This document shows positions 9,147-16,949 of a DNA stretch of 64,000 bases, piece after piece. Location: assembly GCF_033954455.1 (NCBI RefSeq), contig NZ_CP121473.1, positions 3,024,501-3,088,500 of the forward strand. The letters run 5' to 3'. The notes beneath the pieces were generated by a model. It was not told the origin of the DNA. It did no database searches and was given only the letters and a program-made list of their open reading frames with translations. A program made the translations under genes and the position numbers. The stretch is from Thiorhodovibrio litoralis (GTDB lineage Bacteria; Pseudomonadota; Gammaproteobacteria; Chromatiales; Chromatiaceae). Each line of letters opens with the position of its first letter. Position 1 is the first letter of the stretch.

Positions 9147-10055
9147 TCATCCTCTAACCGCCGCTCCCTGGAGCGCGAGCTGGCCGGAGCGCCCCGGCAC
9201 CTTGCCCCACGCGATGCGGTGGCGTGGCAAACGGGTCAGGTCGAGGCTGTTGGCAATATCGCGCAATGGGACGACATCATCGCCGGCGCTTTGCCACATG
9301 ATCAGCAGGCGTTCAAGCACGGGTTGCAGCTTCATGCCCTCGAGCTCGGCGTGCACTGTCAGCACATGACCGGTGGGCGACAGCTCGCTGGCGCATTGAT
9401 ACAGCACCTGATGCAGCTCATAGTCCTGCACGTCGGGCTGGCCCATGATTTCTTCGAGTGTGGGCAGAGTGGTTGGCAGTTGTGCACAGGCCGCCTTTGC
9501 ACCATCAATAACTGGCAGAAAAGGGCAGTGCCCGCGGGTGTCGCTGGCATAGTGGAAACCGAGCTGGGCTTCCAGCGCGGGTAGCTGGTCGTTTATCTGC
9601 CAACCGGCGGCGCCATGCACCCGCGCGGGCTCGGCGAAAATGCGCTGAAAGGCCTCGCTCGCCAGCGTCAGTTCGGCACGGGTCCAGGCGCGGTCGCGGC
9701 GAGCGACCAAGTCTTGCCAGCGCACATGGTCATAGCCGTGAATACCGACCTCATGGCCCGCCGCGCGAACCTCGCGCATCATCTTGGCACCGCGCCGGCC
9801 GATGTCCGGCGCAGGCAGCAGCGTGCCGTTCAACAGGGTGCGCATCCCATAGTGACGCACGACGGACGGACGCTGCAGATTGGCCAAAAAGCCCGGTTGA
9901 AAAATCCGTCGCAGCGCACGGCCGGTATTGTCCGGCCCGAGGCTGAACAGAAAAGTCGCCCGCACCTCGAAGCGCTCAAACAGCCGCAACAGATTTGGCA
10001 CCCCTTCCAGCGTGCCGCGCAGGGTATCAACGTCAACCTTAAGCCCGATGCGCAT
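9147..10055 (-). CDS. arnD: ArnD-like polysaccharide deacetylase (4-deoxy-4-formamido-L-arabinose-undecaprenyl deformylase family)
   Basis: The protein follows ArnD over its full 302 residues: the IGLKVDVDTLRGTLEGVPNLL start with the DxD metal-binding pair, FLFSLGPDNTGRALRR, the GHEVGIHGYDHVRWQ block with metal-binding His residues, GAAGWQINDQ, and the HAELEGMK segment near the C-terminus. ArnD removes a formyl group from undecaprenyl-linked 4-formamido-arabinose so it can be transferred to lipid A, giving polymyxin resistance. No other arn gene is nearby, so this could be a solitary arnD with the rest elsewhere, or a relative acting on another polyprenyl-linked sugar. It is divergent from the following gene. 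Confidence 0.82.
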   Translation of the reverse strand: MRIGLKVDVDTLRGTLEGVPNLLRLFERFEVRATFLFSLGPDNTGRALRRIFQPGFLANLQRPSVVRHYGMRTLLNGTLLPAPDIGRRGAKMMREVRAAGHEVGIHGYDHVRWQDLVARRDRAWTRAELTLASEAFQRIFAEPARVHGAAGWQINDQLPALEAQLGFHYASDTRGHCPFLPVIDGAKAACAQLPTTLPTLEEIMGQPDVQDYELHQVLYQCASELSPTGHVLTVHAELEGMKLQPVLERLLIMWQSAGDDVVPLRDIANSLDLTRLPRHRIAWGKVPGRSGQLALQGAAVRG

Positions 10056-10191
10056 CCGTTATACCTGAACCATAGGGGATTTCCGCGTGTTTTGGGCCGG
10101 CGGCATGCAACAAAGCCGTTGACGCCAGAGTTCAGAACATTCATAAAAGAGCGCCATTGCGTCGCGCACTTCAGCCAACAGGAGCCGCCGG

Positions 10192-11046
10192 ATGTCAAAA
10201 CTGCGCCAGGCGATGACGGACAACGGCTTCGAGTCCAACGACGACTACGAATTCCAAGTCCGCTGCCTGCTCGAAGAACCGGCCCGACACATTCGCACCC
10301 TGAGCATTGAGGGCGACAGCGACAGGCGCAAGACTGCCTTTGCCCATGCGCTTGCCCAGGCGCTTGAATTTCCGCATGTGCTCTACTACGACTTCACCGA
10401 GCAGAACCCGCCGCCGCCCGAGATCATTTTGCCACCGAGCCGCGATGAGCTTGGCCGCGAGGAGTCGCCGATTGATCCGCTCGATGACATTGCCAGCAAA
10501 GCCTGCGCGCTCAGCGAAGCAGAAAAAGCCGTGCTGATTCTCGATCAGCTCCAGGCGGCGGATTTTCGCGAGCACATCCGCATTCACCGCTTGGTCAAGG
10601 AGCGGCGCTGGACCATCAATGATGCGCCCTTTTATGCCAAACCGGCCAATCTGCTGCTGTTTTTAATCAGCGACGAGCCGCTGTATCATTCACTCAAGCG
10701 CTATTGCTTTCGCGTCTGGATCAGCCGCGTCTCGGAGCGGCGTATCGACTTCCGCCCACGGGATTTCGGCCTCGGCTCCGACGCCGCGCCGGTGCTCGGC
10801 GCCCTGATTGATCTGTTTAGCGCGCTCAAAGCTGCGCCTACCCGCGGAGAGTTCGCGCGCATTCTCGATGATCTGCAACTGCGCATCACCGACGAGGACC
10901 ACTTGCGCCATTCGGTCTTCGGGCGCTGCGAGGGGATCTCGCACGAGGCCCTGCGCAGCGATGCCATCGCCCCACAGCTAAAACAAGTGATTGATGCCCT
11001 GCGGGACTATCTCGGCACCGAGCATATCGAGCTCAGCAGCGAGTAA
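10192..11046 (+). CDS. P-loop-NTPase-like protein with degenerate Walker A, function unknown
   Basis: I do not recognise a named family for this 284-residue cytoplasmic protein. It looks like a small AAA-type fold: GDSDRRKT at residues 41-48 sits where a Walker A would be but lacks the second Gly of GxxxxGK[ST]; VLILDQLQ (114-121) resembles a Walker B with Asp but no following Glu; and PANLLLFLISDEPLYHSLKRYCFRVWIS resembles the sensor-1 and arginine-finger region. The lack of an intact P-loop suggests it binds nucleotide weakly or has become structural. A good ribosome binding site (CAGGAG) precedes the ATG at 10192. Convergent with the next gene. Confidence 0.6.
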   Translation: MSKLRQAMTDNGFESNDDYEFQVRCLLEEPARHIRTLSIEGDSDRRKTAFAHALAQALEFPHVLYYDFTEQNPPPPEIILPPSRDELGREESPIDPLDDIASKACALSEAEKAVLILDQLQAADFREHIRIHRLVKERRWTINDAPFYAKPANLLLFLISDEPLYHSLKRYCFRVWISRVSERRIDFRPRDFGLGSDAAPVLGALIDLFSALKAAPTRGEFARILDDLQLRITDEDHLRHSVFGRCEGISHEALRSDAIAPQLKQVIDALRDYLGTEHIELSSE

Positions 11047-11050
11047 GCCG

Positions 11051-11079
11051 CCACCGCAAGGCCAGGCGCCTCGCGGTGG
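11051..11079. terminator. Possible bidirectional hairpin between convergent genes
   Basis: The stem arms CCACCGC (11051-11057) and GCGGTGG (11073-11079) enclose an inner AGGC/GCCT pairing and fall exactly in the 61-base gap between two convergent genes. There is no T-run on either side, so it may act only with Rho or as a stabilising 3' end. Confidence 0.4.
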
Positions 11080-11107
11080 TCGATGGCGAAAGGTTTAGGC
11101 TGCGACC

Positions 11108-11629
11108 TCAGGGGCAGCTGGCCTTGTCGCCGCCAAGGGTTCCGGTCAAGACCAAGAAGTCGTTAAAGGGGCCCATTACTCCCATGGCCTCCATCTTGGG
11201 GCCGCTGAACTTGAGCTTGCCGCTCATCATGGCACCCATAGCGCCGCAGCCGGATTTGCCCTCGCCCATGCAGGTCCAGTCCTCATCGCTGGCGTACATC
11301 AGGTAGTCGGCACCATAGTCAGGGTCTGTATTCGTCACCGCACCGCCATAGGTGCAGGTCGCCTTGCCGTTCTGAGACTCGATCTTCAACTCCACCTTGC
11401 TGCCGAGGCCGCATTTCGTGCGATACATTTGAATGGTCTTGAAACCTCGGCCCTCGTCGTTATCGATCCAACCGTCTCCAAGCTCGCCAGTCAGGGTCGC
11501 GTTCTGGTTCCAGGCTTCGCAGGCTTGTTTCGCCCACTCCTGGTCCATGAACACGGAGGCTTCCACCCCCAGGGCAGTCAGGCCAAACAGGCCGCCGATG
11601 ATCAATGATGCAGTCTTGGTTTGTTTCAT
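11108..11629 (-). CDS. Secreted small protein of unknown function
   Basis: A 173-residue protein with a clear signal peptide (SLIIGGLFGLTALGVEA). The mature part has Cys residues placed for disulfides (QACEAW, TKCGLG, ATCTYG, WTCMGEGKSGCGAM, KASCP), aromatic and acidic stretches, and a Gly/Met-rich segment near residues 125-145. The C-terminal pattern (MSGKLKFSGPKMEAMGVMG) is reminiscent of SCP2-type sterol-carrier domains, but this is a weak visual impression. The start at 11629 is fixed by GGAGGAG eight bases upstream; the frame extends further upstream but without a signal peptide at its start. Probably periplasmic. Confidence 0.75.
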   Translation of the reverse strand: MKQTKTASLIIGGLFGLTALGVEASVFMDQEWAKQACEAWNQNATLTGELGDGWIDNDEGRGFKTIQMYRTKCGLGSKVELKIESQNGKATCTYGGAVTNTDPDYGADYLMYASDEDWTCMGEGKSGCGAMGAMMSGKLKFSGPKMEAMGVMGPFNDFLVLTGTLGGDKASCP

Positions 11630-11954
11630 TATCGTGTTACTCCTCCAATGGTGATGCGCCAGCAGGCGACGCTGCATTCCGGTCGATGCAACACGCTGTC
11701 TGCCAGCGCCGGACGACTGACGCGGCGATGACGCAAATTCAGGGCGCCTTCGCTGCATCAACGCCAGATGCTGCCGTGTGACAAGCGCTTTGGCAAGGCC
11801 AATCTGATGGCAAGCTGAACAAAACACCGCATCATCGCATGGCGGCAACGCGCTGAACGCGCTACCCTGACTGACCAGATTGGTATCGCCAGCAAGGCGT
11901 GACCCGAGGCCTTAAGGCCAAATACGCCGAAGCGAATTCATTGCTGACACGTCA
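11630..11954. other. 325-base intergenic region between divergent genes
   Basis: No supported gene. It should contain the divergent promoters for the secreted protein (leftward) and the PepSY gene (rightward). A minus-strand frame continues through it upstream of the secreted protein but encodes no recognisable sequence. I see no clear sigma-70 hexamers or operator repeats. Confidence 0.5.
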
Positions 11955-12314
11955 GTGCAGAGACTGAGACGCGTGCTTCAATTCAAACTGCAACAAACGC
12001 CCAAGCGCACCGCAGCTGTCTGGATGGCAGCGGCCATGCTCGTGCTGTCCACTCAAGCCACCTGGGCATCGGAAGACGCCGAACGCGCCCGCATCCTGAC
12101 CGAGCGGGGGGAAATCCTGCCCCTGGAGCAGCTGATCGCGCAGGCACGCGAGCACAAGCCCGGCACCCTGATCGAGGCCGAGTTGGACTGGGAGCCGGAT
12201 CATGGTGTGGCCGTCTACGAGCTACTGATGCTCGGGGAGGACGGCGAATTGTGGGAGCTGGAACTCGACGCCCGCACCGGCAGACTATTGGAAGTGGAGC
12301 GCGAGCATGATTAG
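11955..12314 (+). CDS. Small periplasmic PepSY-domain protein
   Basis: A 119-residue protein with a signal peptide (VWMAAAMLVLSTQATWA) followed by one PepSY-like domain: ILPLEQLIAQAREHKPGTLIEAELDWE, then a strand pair ending ELDARTGRLLEVEREHD, the usual PepSY closing motif. PepSY proteins are small periplasmic inhibitor or sensor modules often encoded just before two-component systems for metal or envelope stress, as here (28 bases before the response regulator). The start is uncertain: GTG at 11955, GTG at 11973, or ATG at 12024; the longer ones leave a basic n-region in front of the hydrophobic core. Confidence 0.8.
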   Translation: MQRLRRVLQFKLQQTPKRTAAVWMAAAMLVLSTQATWASEDAERARILTERGEILPLEQLIAQAREHKPGTLIEAELDWEPDHGVAVYELLMLGEDGELWELELDARTGRLLEVEREHD

Positions 12315-12342
12315 CACATCGGCCCGCGTCTTGTATTAGACC

Positions 12343-13095
12343 ATGCGCCTGTTGTTGGCCGAAGACGATGACGCCCTCGCCGGCCCGCTCGCCGAGACGC
12401 TCGCGCGCGCCGGCTTCGCGGTCGATCGATTACACGACGGGCTGGAGGCGCAGCCCGCACCCTTGTTCACGGAGTATGACATCATCGTGCTCGATCTCGG
12501 CCTGCCGGGCCTGCCCGGGCTCGACCTGCTGCGCGACTGGCGCAAGCGCGGGTTGACCACCCCGGTGCTGGTTTTGACCGCGCGCAACGCCTGGCACGAG
12601 CGGGTCGATGGGCTCAAGGCCGGCGCGGACGACTACCTCGGCAAGCCGTTTCACACCGAGGAACTGCTCGCCCGCCTGCAAGCGCTGTTGCGGCGCGCGG
12701 CCGGCCAACCGCAAGAGCGCCTGCGCGTCGCCGGACTGAGCCTGGACGAAGACCGCCAGGAGGTCAGCCTAGCCGATGGCAGCGCCGTTGCGCTGACCGG
12801 CATGGAGTTTCGCCTGCTGCGCTATTTCATGTCCCACCCCGGCAAGGTGCTCGGCAAGGAACAGCTCACGGATCATCTTTATGATCAGCACAACGAGCGT
12901 GGCAGCAATCTGATAGAGGTCTATGTGCGCCGGCTGCGGGAGAAAATCGGCGCCGAGCTGATTCGCACCCAACGCGGACAGGGCTATCGGTTCGGCTCGA
13001 CAGGGGCGCTGACTGGTGAACCGGCTGGTGAACCGGCTGCCGCACCAACCGACCACCCTGCCGCCGATTCGGCACGCAACTCGGTCGCCCGTTAA
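12343..13095 (+). CDS. OmpR/PhoP-family response regulator
   Basis: A receiver domain (acidic pair EDDD at residues 7-10, phosphoacceptor Asp51 in [11 protein letters not shown], Thr in LVLTARN, Lys in LGKPF) is joined to an OmpR-type winged helix ([40 protein letters not shown]). The last 40 residues are an Ala/Pro/Glu-rich tail beyond the winged helix, longer than usual for the family. It is followed directly by its kinase and by efflux genes, so it probably activates them in response to metal. A candidate direct-repeat operator lies before the efflux genes (TTCAG repeats at 14475-14490). Confidence 0.92.
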   Translation: MRLLLAEDDDALAGPLAETLARAGFAVDRLHDGLEAQPAPLFTEYDIIVLDLGLPGLPGLDLLRDWRKRGLTTPVLVLTARNAWHERVDGLKAGADDYLGKPFHTEELLARLQALLRRAAGQPQERLRVAGLSLDEDRQEVSLADGSAVALTGMEFRLLRYFMSHPGKVLGKEQLTDHLYDQHNERGSNLIEVYVRRLREKIGAELIRTQRGQGYRFGSTGALTGEPAGEPAAAPTDHPAADSARNSVAR

Positions 13096-13100
13096 ACCCC

Positions 13101-14423
13101 ATGAGCTCGCTCCAACGCCGTCTGAGTCTTGGCTTGTCGCTCAGTCTGCTGGTGCTGATCGCTGGTGCCTGGTGGCTAGGGCACTCCTCCCTGCACCGCA
13201 GCGCCGATGCGCTGGTGCTAAGCCGGCTCGAGCACGATGCCGGAACCTTGCTCGCGCACCTGAGCTTCGAGGATAACGGCGAACCGCGCGTGGCCGAAAC
13301 TCATCTGCCACCTGTGACCGAGCGCCCTTACTCCGGCCACTACCAGATGCTGCGCACAGCAAGCGGGGCTGAGTGGCACTCCCGTTCCCTGTGGGATTTC
13401 AGCCTGGCACCCCCGCTGTTGCCTGCCGGCACCCAGTCCAGCTGGAATCAGCCCGGTCCAGACGGCCAGGAACTCCTGGTGTGGAGTGCGGGTTATCGGC
13501 GCGGCGACGTTGAATTCACCCTCTCGATGGCCGAGGACGTGCGTCCAATCATGCGCGAGACGCGCGGTTTCGAGCACACCGTCGCCTTGCTCGCGCTACT
13601 CGGCTTTGCCGGTATGCTTTTGATTCACCATTGGATACTCAGGCGCGCCTTCGCCCGACTCGAACCTCTGTATCAGGACATCGATCGGCTGGAGGCCGGT
13701 GCCACCGGGCGACTGACCGAGGCCGTGCCGCGCGAGTTCCTGCCTCTAGTGCGCAAACTCAACGGGCTGCTCGCCGTCCAGACCGCGCGTCTGGAGCGTT
13801 CGCGCCAGGCGGCCGGCAATCTGGCCCATGCGCTCAAGGGACCGCTGGCGGTGGTGCTGCGTGCGCTGGAATCCGAGGCTCCGGCGGCCCAGGAACGCGA
13901 CGGTGCGCGCGCCCAGCTGGCCAAGGTCAATGCGCTGATCGAGCGCGAATTGCGTCGCGCCCGTTTGTCCGGCGCGCCAGCCGCCGGCGCCTGGTTCGAC
14001 GCGGATGCCGAGCTCGGCCCGCTGATCCGTCTGCTGCGACAAATCTATGCCGACAAGGCGCTGCGCATCGACTGGACCGCGCCGTATCCCGACCCGCTCC
14101 CGTTCGATCGCGAGGACATGCTCGAGCTGCTCGGCAATCTGCTCGATAACGCCTGCAAATGGGGTCGCCAGCGGATTCGGGTTGCGATTCGCGTGGCCGA
14201 TGGCGCCTGCCGGATCGAGGTCGAGGACGACGGGCCGGGCTGTCCCGAACCGGCGCTGAGCGAGATTCTCGCGCGTGGCTCGCGCCTTGATGAACGCACC
14301 GCTGGTCATGGGTTAGGATTGTCGATCGTGCGCGAGATCACCGGCCTGTATCGCGGCGAGCTTCGGCTTGGGCGCGCGTCCCTCGGCGGGCTGCGTGCCG
14401 AGCTGTCGCTGCCACTCGCGTAA
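13101..14423 (+). CDS. Sensor histidine kinase partner of the upstream regulator
   Basis: A 440-residue membrane kinase: TM1 near the N-terminus (LGLSLSLLVLIAGAWWLG), a periplasmic sensor of about 130 residues, TM2 (VALLALLGFAGMLLIHHWIL), a HAMP-like linker, an H-box (NLAHALKGPLAVVLRAL, catalytic His near residue 248), then N-box LGNLLDNACKWG, G1 VEDDGPGC and G2 GHGLGLSIV. The HALK form of the H-box resembles the PhoQ group, which includes several metal- or Mg-sensing kinases. It starts five bases after the regulator gene. Signal identity is inferred from the adjacent efflux genes. Confidence 0.92.
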   Translation: MSSLQRRLSLGLSLSLLVLIAGAWWLGHSSLHRSADALVLSRLEHDAGTLLAHLSFEDNGEPRVAETHLPPVTERPYSGHYQMLRTASGAEWHSRSLWDFSLAPPLLPAGTQSSWNQPGPDGQELLVWSAGYRRGDVEFTLSMAEDVRPIMRETRGFEHTVALLALLGFAGMLLIHHWILRRAFARLEPLYQDIDRLEAGATGRLTEAVPREFLPLVRKLNGLLAVQTARLERSRQAAGNLAHALKGPLAVVLRALESEAPAAQERDGARAQLAKVNALIERELRRARLSGAPAAGAWFDADAELGPLIRLLRQIYADKALRIDWTAPYPDPLPFDREDMLELLGNLLDNACKWGRQRIRVAIRVADGACRIEVEDDGPGCPEPALSEILARGSRLDERTAGHGLGLSIVREITGLYRGELRLGRASLGGLRAELSLPLA

Positions 14424-14474
14424 CCGGAAATCCGCGGCAACCTGCCTGCACCGCGCAGCCTCCGCCAGCGGATG

Positions 14475-14490
14475 TTCAGTTTGGATTCAG
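14475..14490 (+). promoter_or_regulatory. Candidate response-regulator operator (TTCAG direct repeat, 11-bp period)
   Basis: TTCAG occurs at 14475-14479 and again at 14486-14490, 11 bases apart, the one-turn spacing of direct repeats bound by OmpR-family dimers. It lies 24 bases before the preferred start of the TolC-like gene. This argues for the downstream ATG at 14514, since an upstream ATG at 14472 would place the operator inside the coding sequence. Confidence 0.5.
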
Positions 14491-14513
14491 CTTTACGGGA
14501 TACGCTAGTCAAC

Positions 14514-15743
14514 ATGAGTCCACACATGCACCCCCATTTCATGATCAGATCCCTGGCCGGGCTGCTCGTCCTCGTCTGGCTGGCCCCTGCGACCGGCGCG
14601 ACTCTGGGCGAGACCGTCACGGCGGCGCTTGCCCTGTCCAAGCAAGAGCGTCTCACTGCGGCAACGCGCGCCGAGAGCCAGGCGTTAGCGGCTCAGGCCG
14701 GCAGCTTGTTGGCCGAAGACCCGGCCTTGCGACTGAAAACGCTCACCGACCGCTTCAACAGCAACGACGGCGCCTTCGAGAACGAGGCCATGGTCGATCT
14801 ACCGCTGTGGTTGCCAGGACAGCCGGCAGCGCGCCGCGGCCAAGCCCAAGCGATGAACCTGCAAGCCGACCGGGACGCCGCCTGGCGGCGCTGGGAGATG
14901 GCCGGGCAAGTGCGCGAGATGGCCTGGACCGCCGCCCTCGCCGAGGGGCGGCTGCAACAGTCCGAGCAGGCGCTGGCCAGTGCCCGGGCGCTCGAATCCG
15001 AAATTGCTCAGCGCGCCGAGGCTGGCGAGTTGGCACGCATGGAGGTCGCGCTCGCGGAGCAGGACACCATGGCGCGCGAGCTTGACCGCGAGGACGCGCG
15101 ACTCGCTCTGGCCCAGGCCATGCAAGGGTTCCGATCGCTAAGCGGCCAGGATGCGCTGCCCAAGCCACTGCTCGAGACCCCGCCCGCCACACGCGAGTTG
15201 GCCGAGGACCACCCGGCTTTGCAGCGTGCAGACGCCATGAGCGCCCAAGCGCGAGCCGGGCGCGAGCGCGTGCGCCGGGATCGGTATGGTCAGCCGGTGG
15301 TGGGGCTGGGTGTCAAACAGGCGCGTGACCAACGCGGCATGGACACCACTGAGTCTCTGCAACTGGAAGTCAGCCTGCCGTGGTCGCTCAAACGCTTGCA
15401 TGCACCTGAGTTGGCCGCCGCCGAGCGCTCGCTGACCGAGGCTGAGGTCGAACAACTCCAAGCCCGGCGGGAGGTTGAGCGAACCCTGGCCGAGGCCGAG
15501 CTGGCCTGGCACAGCGCCGGCGCGGCCTTGAATCTCGCCGAGCGTCAACAGCAAACCGCCGCCCGGGCGCTCGCGCTGACCAAACGCGCCTTTGCCCTGG
15601 GAGAGCTGGATCTGAACCGCCTGCTGCGCGCGCGCGAGCAAGCGCGCCTAGCCGATCTGACCTTGGCCCTGCGCCGCCTGGAGCGCGGCCGGGCCAGCGC
15701 GCGCTTGAATCAGGCGCTGGGTGTGGTGCCGGGGCCCAAATAG
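14514..15743 (+). CDS. TolC/CzcC-type outer-membrane efflux protein
   Basis: A 409-residue outer-membrane efflux protein. The signal peptide (MIRSLAGLLVLVWLAPATGA) is followed by two long Ala/Glu/Arg-rich helical repeats (about 30-210 and 225-400), the OEP pattern of CzcC-like channels. The AGELARMEVALAEQD and LGELDLNRLLRAREQ segments are the equivalent helix-start positions in the two repeats. It would form the outer-membrane exit duct for the CzcB- and CzcA-like proteins encoded next. The start at 14514 is chosen for the operator upstream; ATGs at 14526 and 14541 are also possible. Confidence 0.88.
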   Translation: MSPHMHPHFMIRSLAGLLVLVWLAPATGATLGETVTAALALSKQERLTAATRAESQALAAQAGSLLAEDPALRLKTLTDRFNSNDGAFENEAMVDLPLWLPGQPAARRGQAQAMNLQADRDAAWRRWEMAGQVREMAWTAALAEGRLQQSEQALASARALESEIAQRAEAGELARMEVALAEQDTMARELDREDARLALAQAMQGFRSLSGQDALPKPLLETPPATRELAEDHPALQRADAMSAQARAGRERVRRDRYGQPVVGLGVKQARDQRGMDTTESLQLEVSLPWSLKRLHAPELAAAERSLTEAEVEQLQARREVERTLAEAELAWHSAGAALNLAERQQQTAARALALTKRAFALGELDLNRLLRAREQARLADLTLALRRLERGRASARLNQALGVVPGPK

Positions 15744-15821
15744 GGGTCCAGATAAGCGTCGATGCGCTTATGGCGTCGCTCTCTCATATTCATGATGTTT
15801 TCTCCAACTGTTGCAGACGAT

Positions 15822-16949
15822 ATGAAAAATAACGCCAGAAAGCACCGGGAATGGCTTCGCGCGGCAATGACCGCGCTGCTCTGCGCCCTACTCACCCCAA
15901 GCCTCGCCGCGGCCGCCGACCTCATCCCGCTCAGCACCACCCAGCGTGCCGCGTTCGGCATTGAGCTGGCCATACCCGAAGCGACCGGCGAGGCACGCTC
16001 GCGGCGCTATCCGGCGCGGGTAACGGTGCCCAACCCGCAGCTGCGGGTGGTCAGCGCGCCCCAGGACGGCATTCTCGATGCGCTGCTGGTAGCCGAGGGC
16101 GAGCGGGTCGAACAGGACCAATTGCTCGCCGAACTGCGCAGCCCCGGGCTGGTCGATCTACAAAGCGCCTTTCTTGAGGCCACCACCCGCCTGGAGCTGG
16201 CCACGAGCGAGCTTGAGCGCGACCAGCGTCTGGCGCGCGACGGGCTGATCGCCGAGCGCCGCCTGCTTGAGACCAAGTCCCGCCATCGCGAGCTGACCAC
16301 CAGCGCCGAGCAGCAACGCCAGCGCCTTGCCATCGCTGGGCTGTCCGACGCCGACATCGCCGCCCTGCGCGAGAGCCGCCAGCTGAGCAGCGCCCTGCCG
16401 ATCCGCGCGCCGCTCGCCGGTGTGGTGCTGGAGCAAATGGTGGCGACTGGCGAGTCGGTCGCCGCCGCCACGCCCCTGTATCGCATTGCCCGGCTCGATC
16501 CCTTGTGGCTGGAAGTGCATGTCCCCGTCACTGACTTGGCCGGGCTTATCATCGGTGGGCGTGCCTGGCTGCCGGAGATGGACCTCGACGGGAAAATTAT
16601 CACCATCGGCCGCATGGTGCATGAGCGCGATCAGGGCGTGCTGGTGCGCGCTGAAATTCGCGACAAATCCGGCCAACTGCGGCCCGGTCAGTTTGCTGAG
16701 GTGCAGCTCACCGCCAACGGCGACGGCTGGAAGGTGCCGGCAGATGCGCTGATTCGCCAAAGCGGACAGGCCTATCTGTTCGCTGCCCGTCCCGGCGGCT
16801 TCGCGCCGCTGCCTGTCACTGTCCTGAACGAACAGGACAGCAAGGCCCTGATCACCGGCGAACTGACAGCCGACGACCGCGTCGCCATCAGCGGTACCGT
16901 GGCGCTCAAAGCCATCTGGCTTGGCGCTGAAAGCAGCGGAGGCGAATAA
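15822..16949 (+). CDS. CzcB-like RND efflux periplasmic adaptor
   Basis: A membrane-fusion protein: signal peptide (MTALLCALLTPSLAAAA), a barrel-sandwich/lipoyl half (VVSAPQDGILDALLVAEGERV), a helical hairpin (SAFLEATTRLELATSELERD..RLLETKSRHRELTT), the second lipoyl half (IRAPLAGVVLEQMVATGESV), then beta-barrel (PLWLEVHVPVTD) and membrane-proximal domains. It links the RND pump to the outer-membrane channel. It lacks the CPMHP heavy-metal-binding domain found in the second adaptor at the right end of the window. The stop overlaps the start of the RND gene by one base (TAATG). ATG at 15822 is chosen for the signal peptide; in-frame ATGs at 15762, 15792 and 15795 exist and none has a convincing ribosome binding site. 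Confidence 0.9.
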   Translation: MKNNARKHREWLRAAMTALLCALLTPSLAAAADLIPLSTTQRAAFGIELAIPEATGEARSRRYPARVTVPNPQLRVVSAPQDGILDALLVAEGERVEQDQLLAELRSPGLVDLQSAFLEATTRLELATSELERDQRLARDGLIAERRLLETKSRHRELTTSAEQQRQRLAIAGLSDADIAALRESRQLSSALPIRAPLAGVVLEQMVATGESVAAATPLYRIARLDPLWLEVHVPVTDLAGLIIGGRAWLPEMDLDGKIITIGRMVHERDQGVLVRAEIRDKSGQLRPGQFAEVQLTANGDGWKVPADALIRQSGQAYLFAARPGGFAPLPVTVLNEQDSKALITGELTADDRVAISGTVALKAIWLGAESSGGE

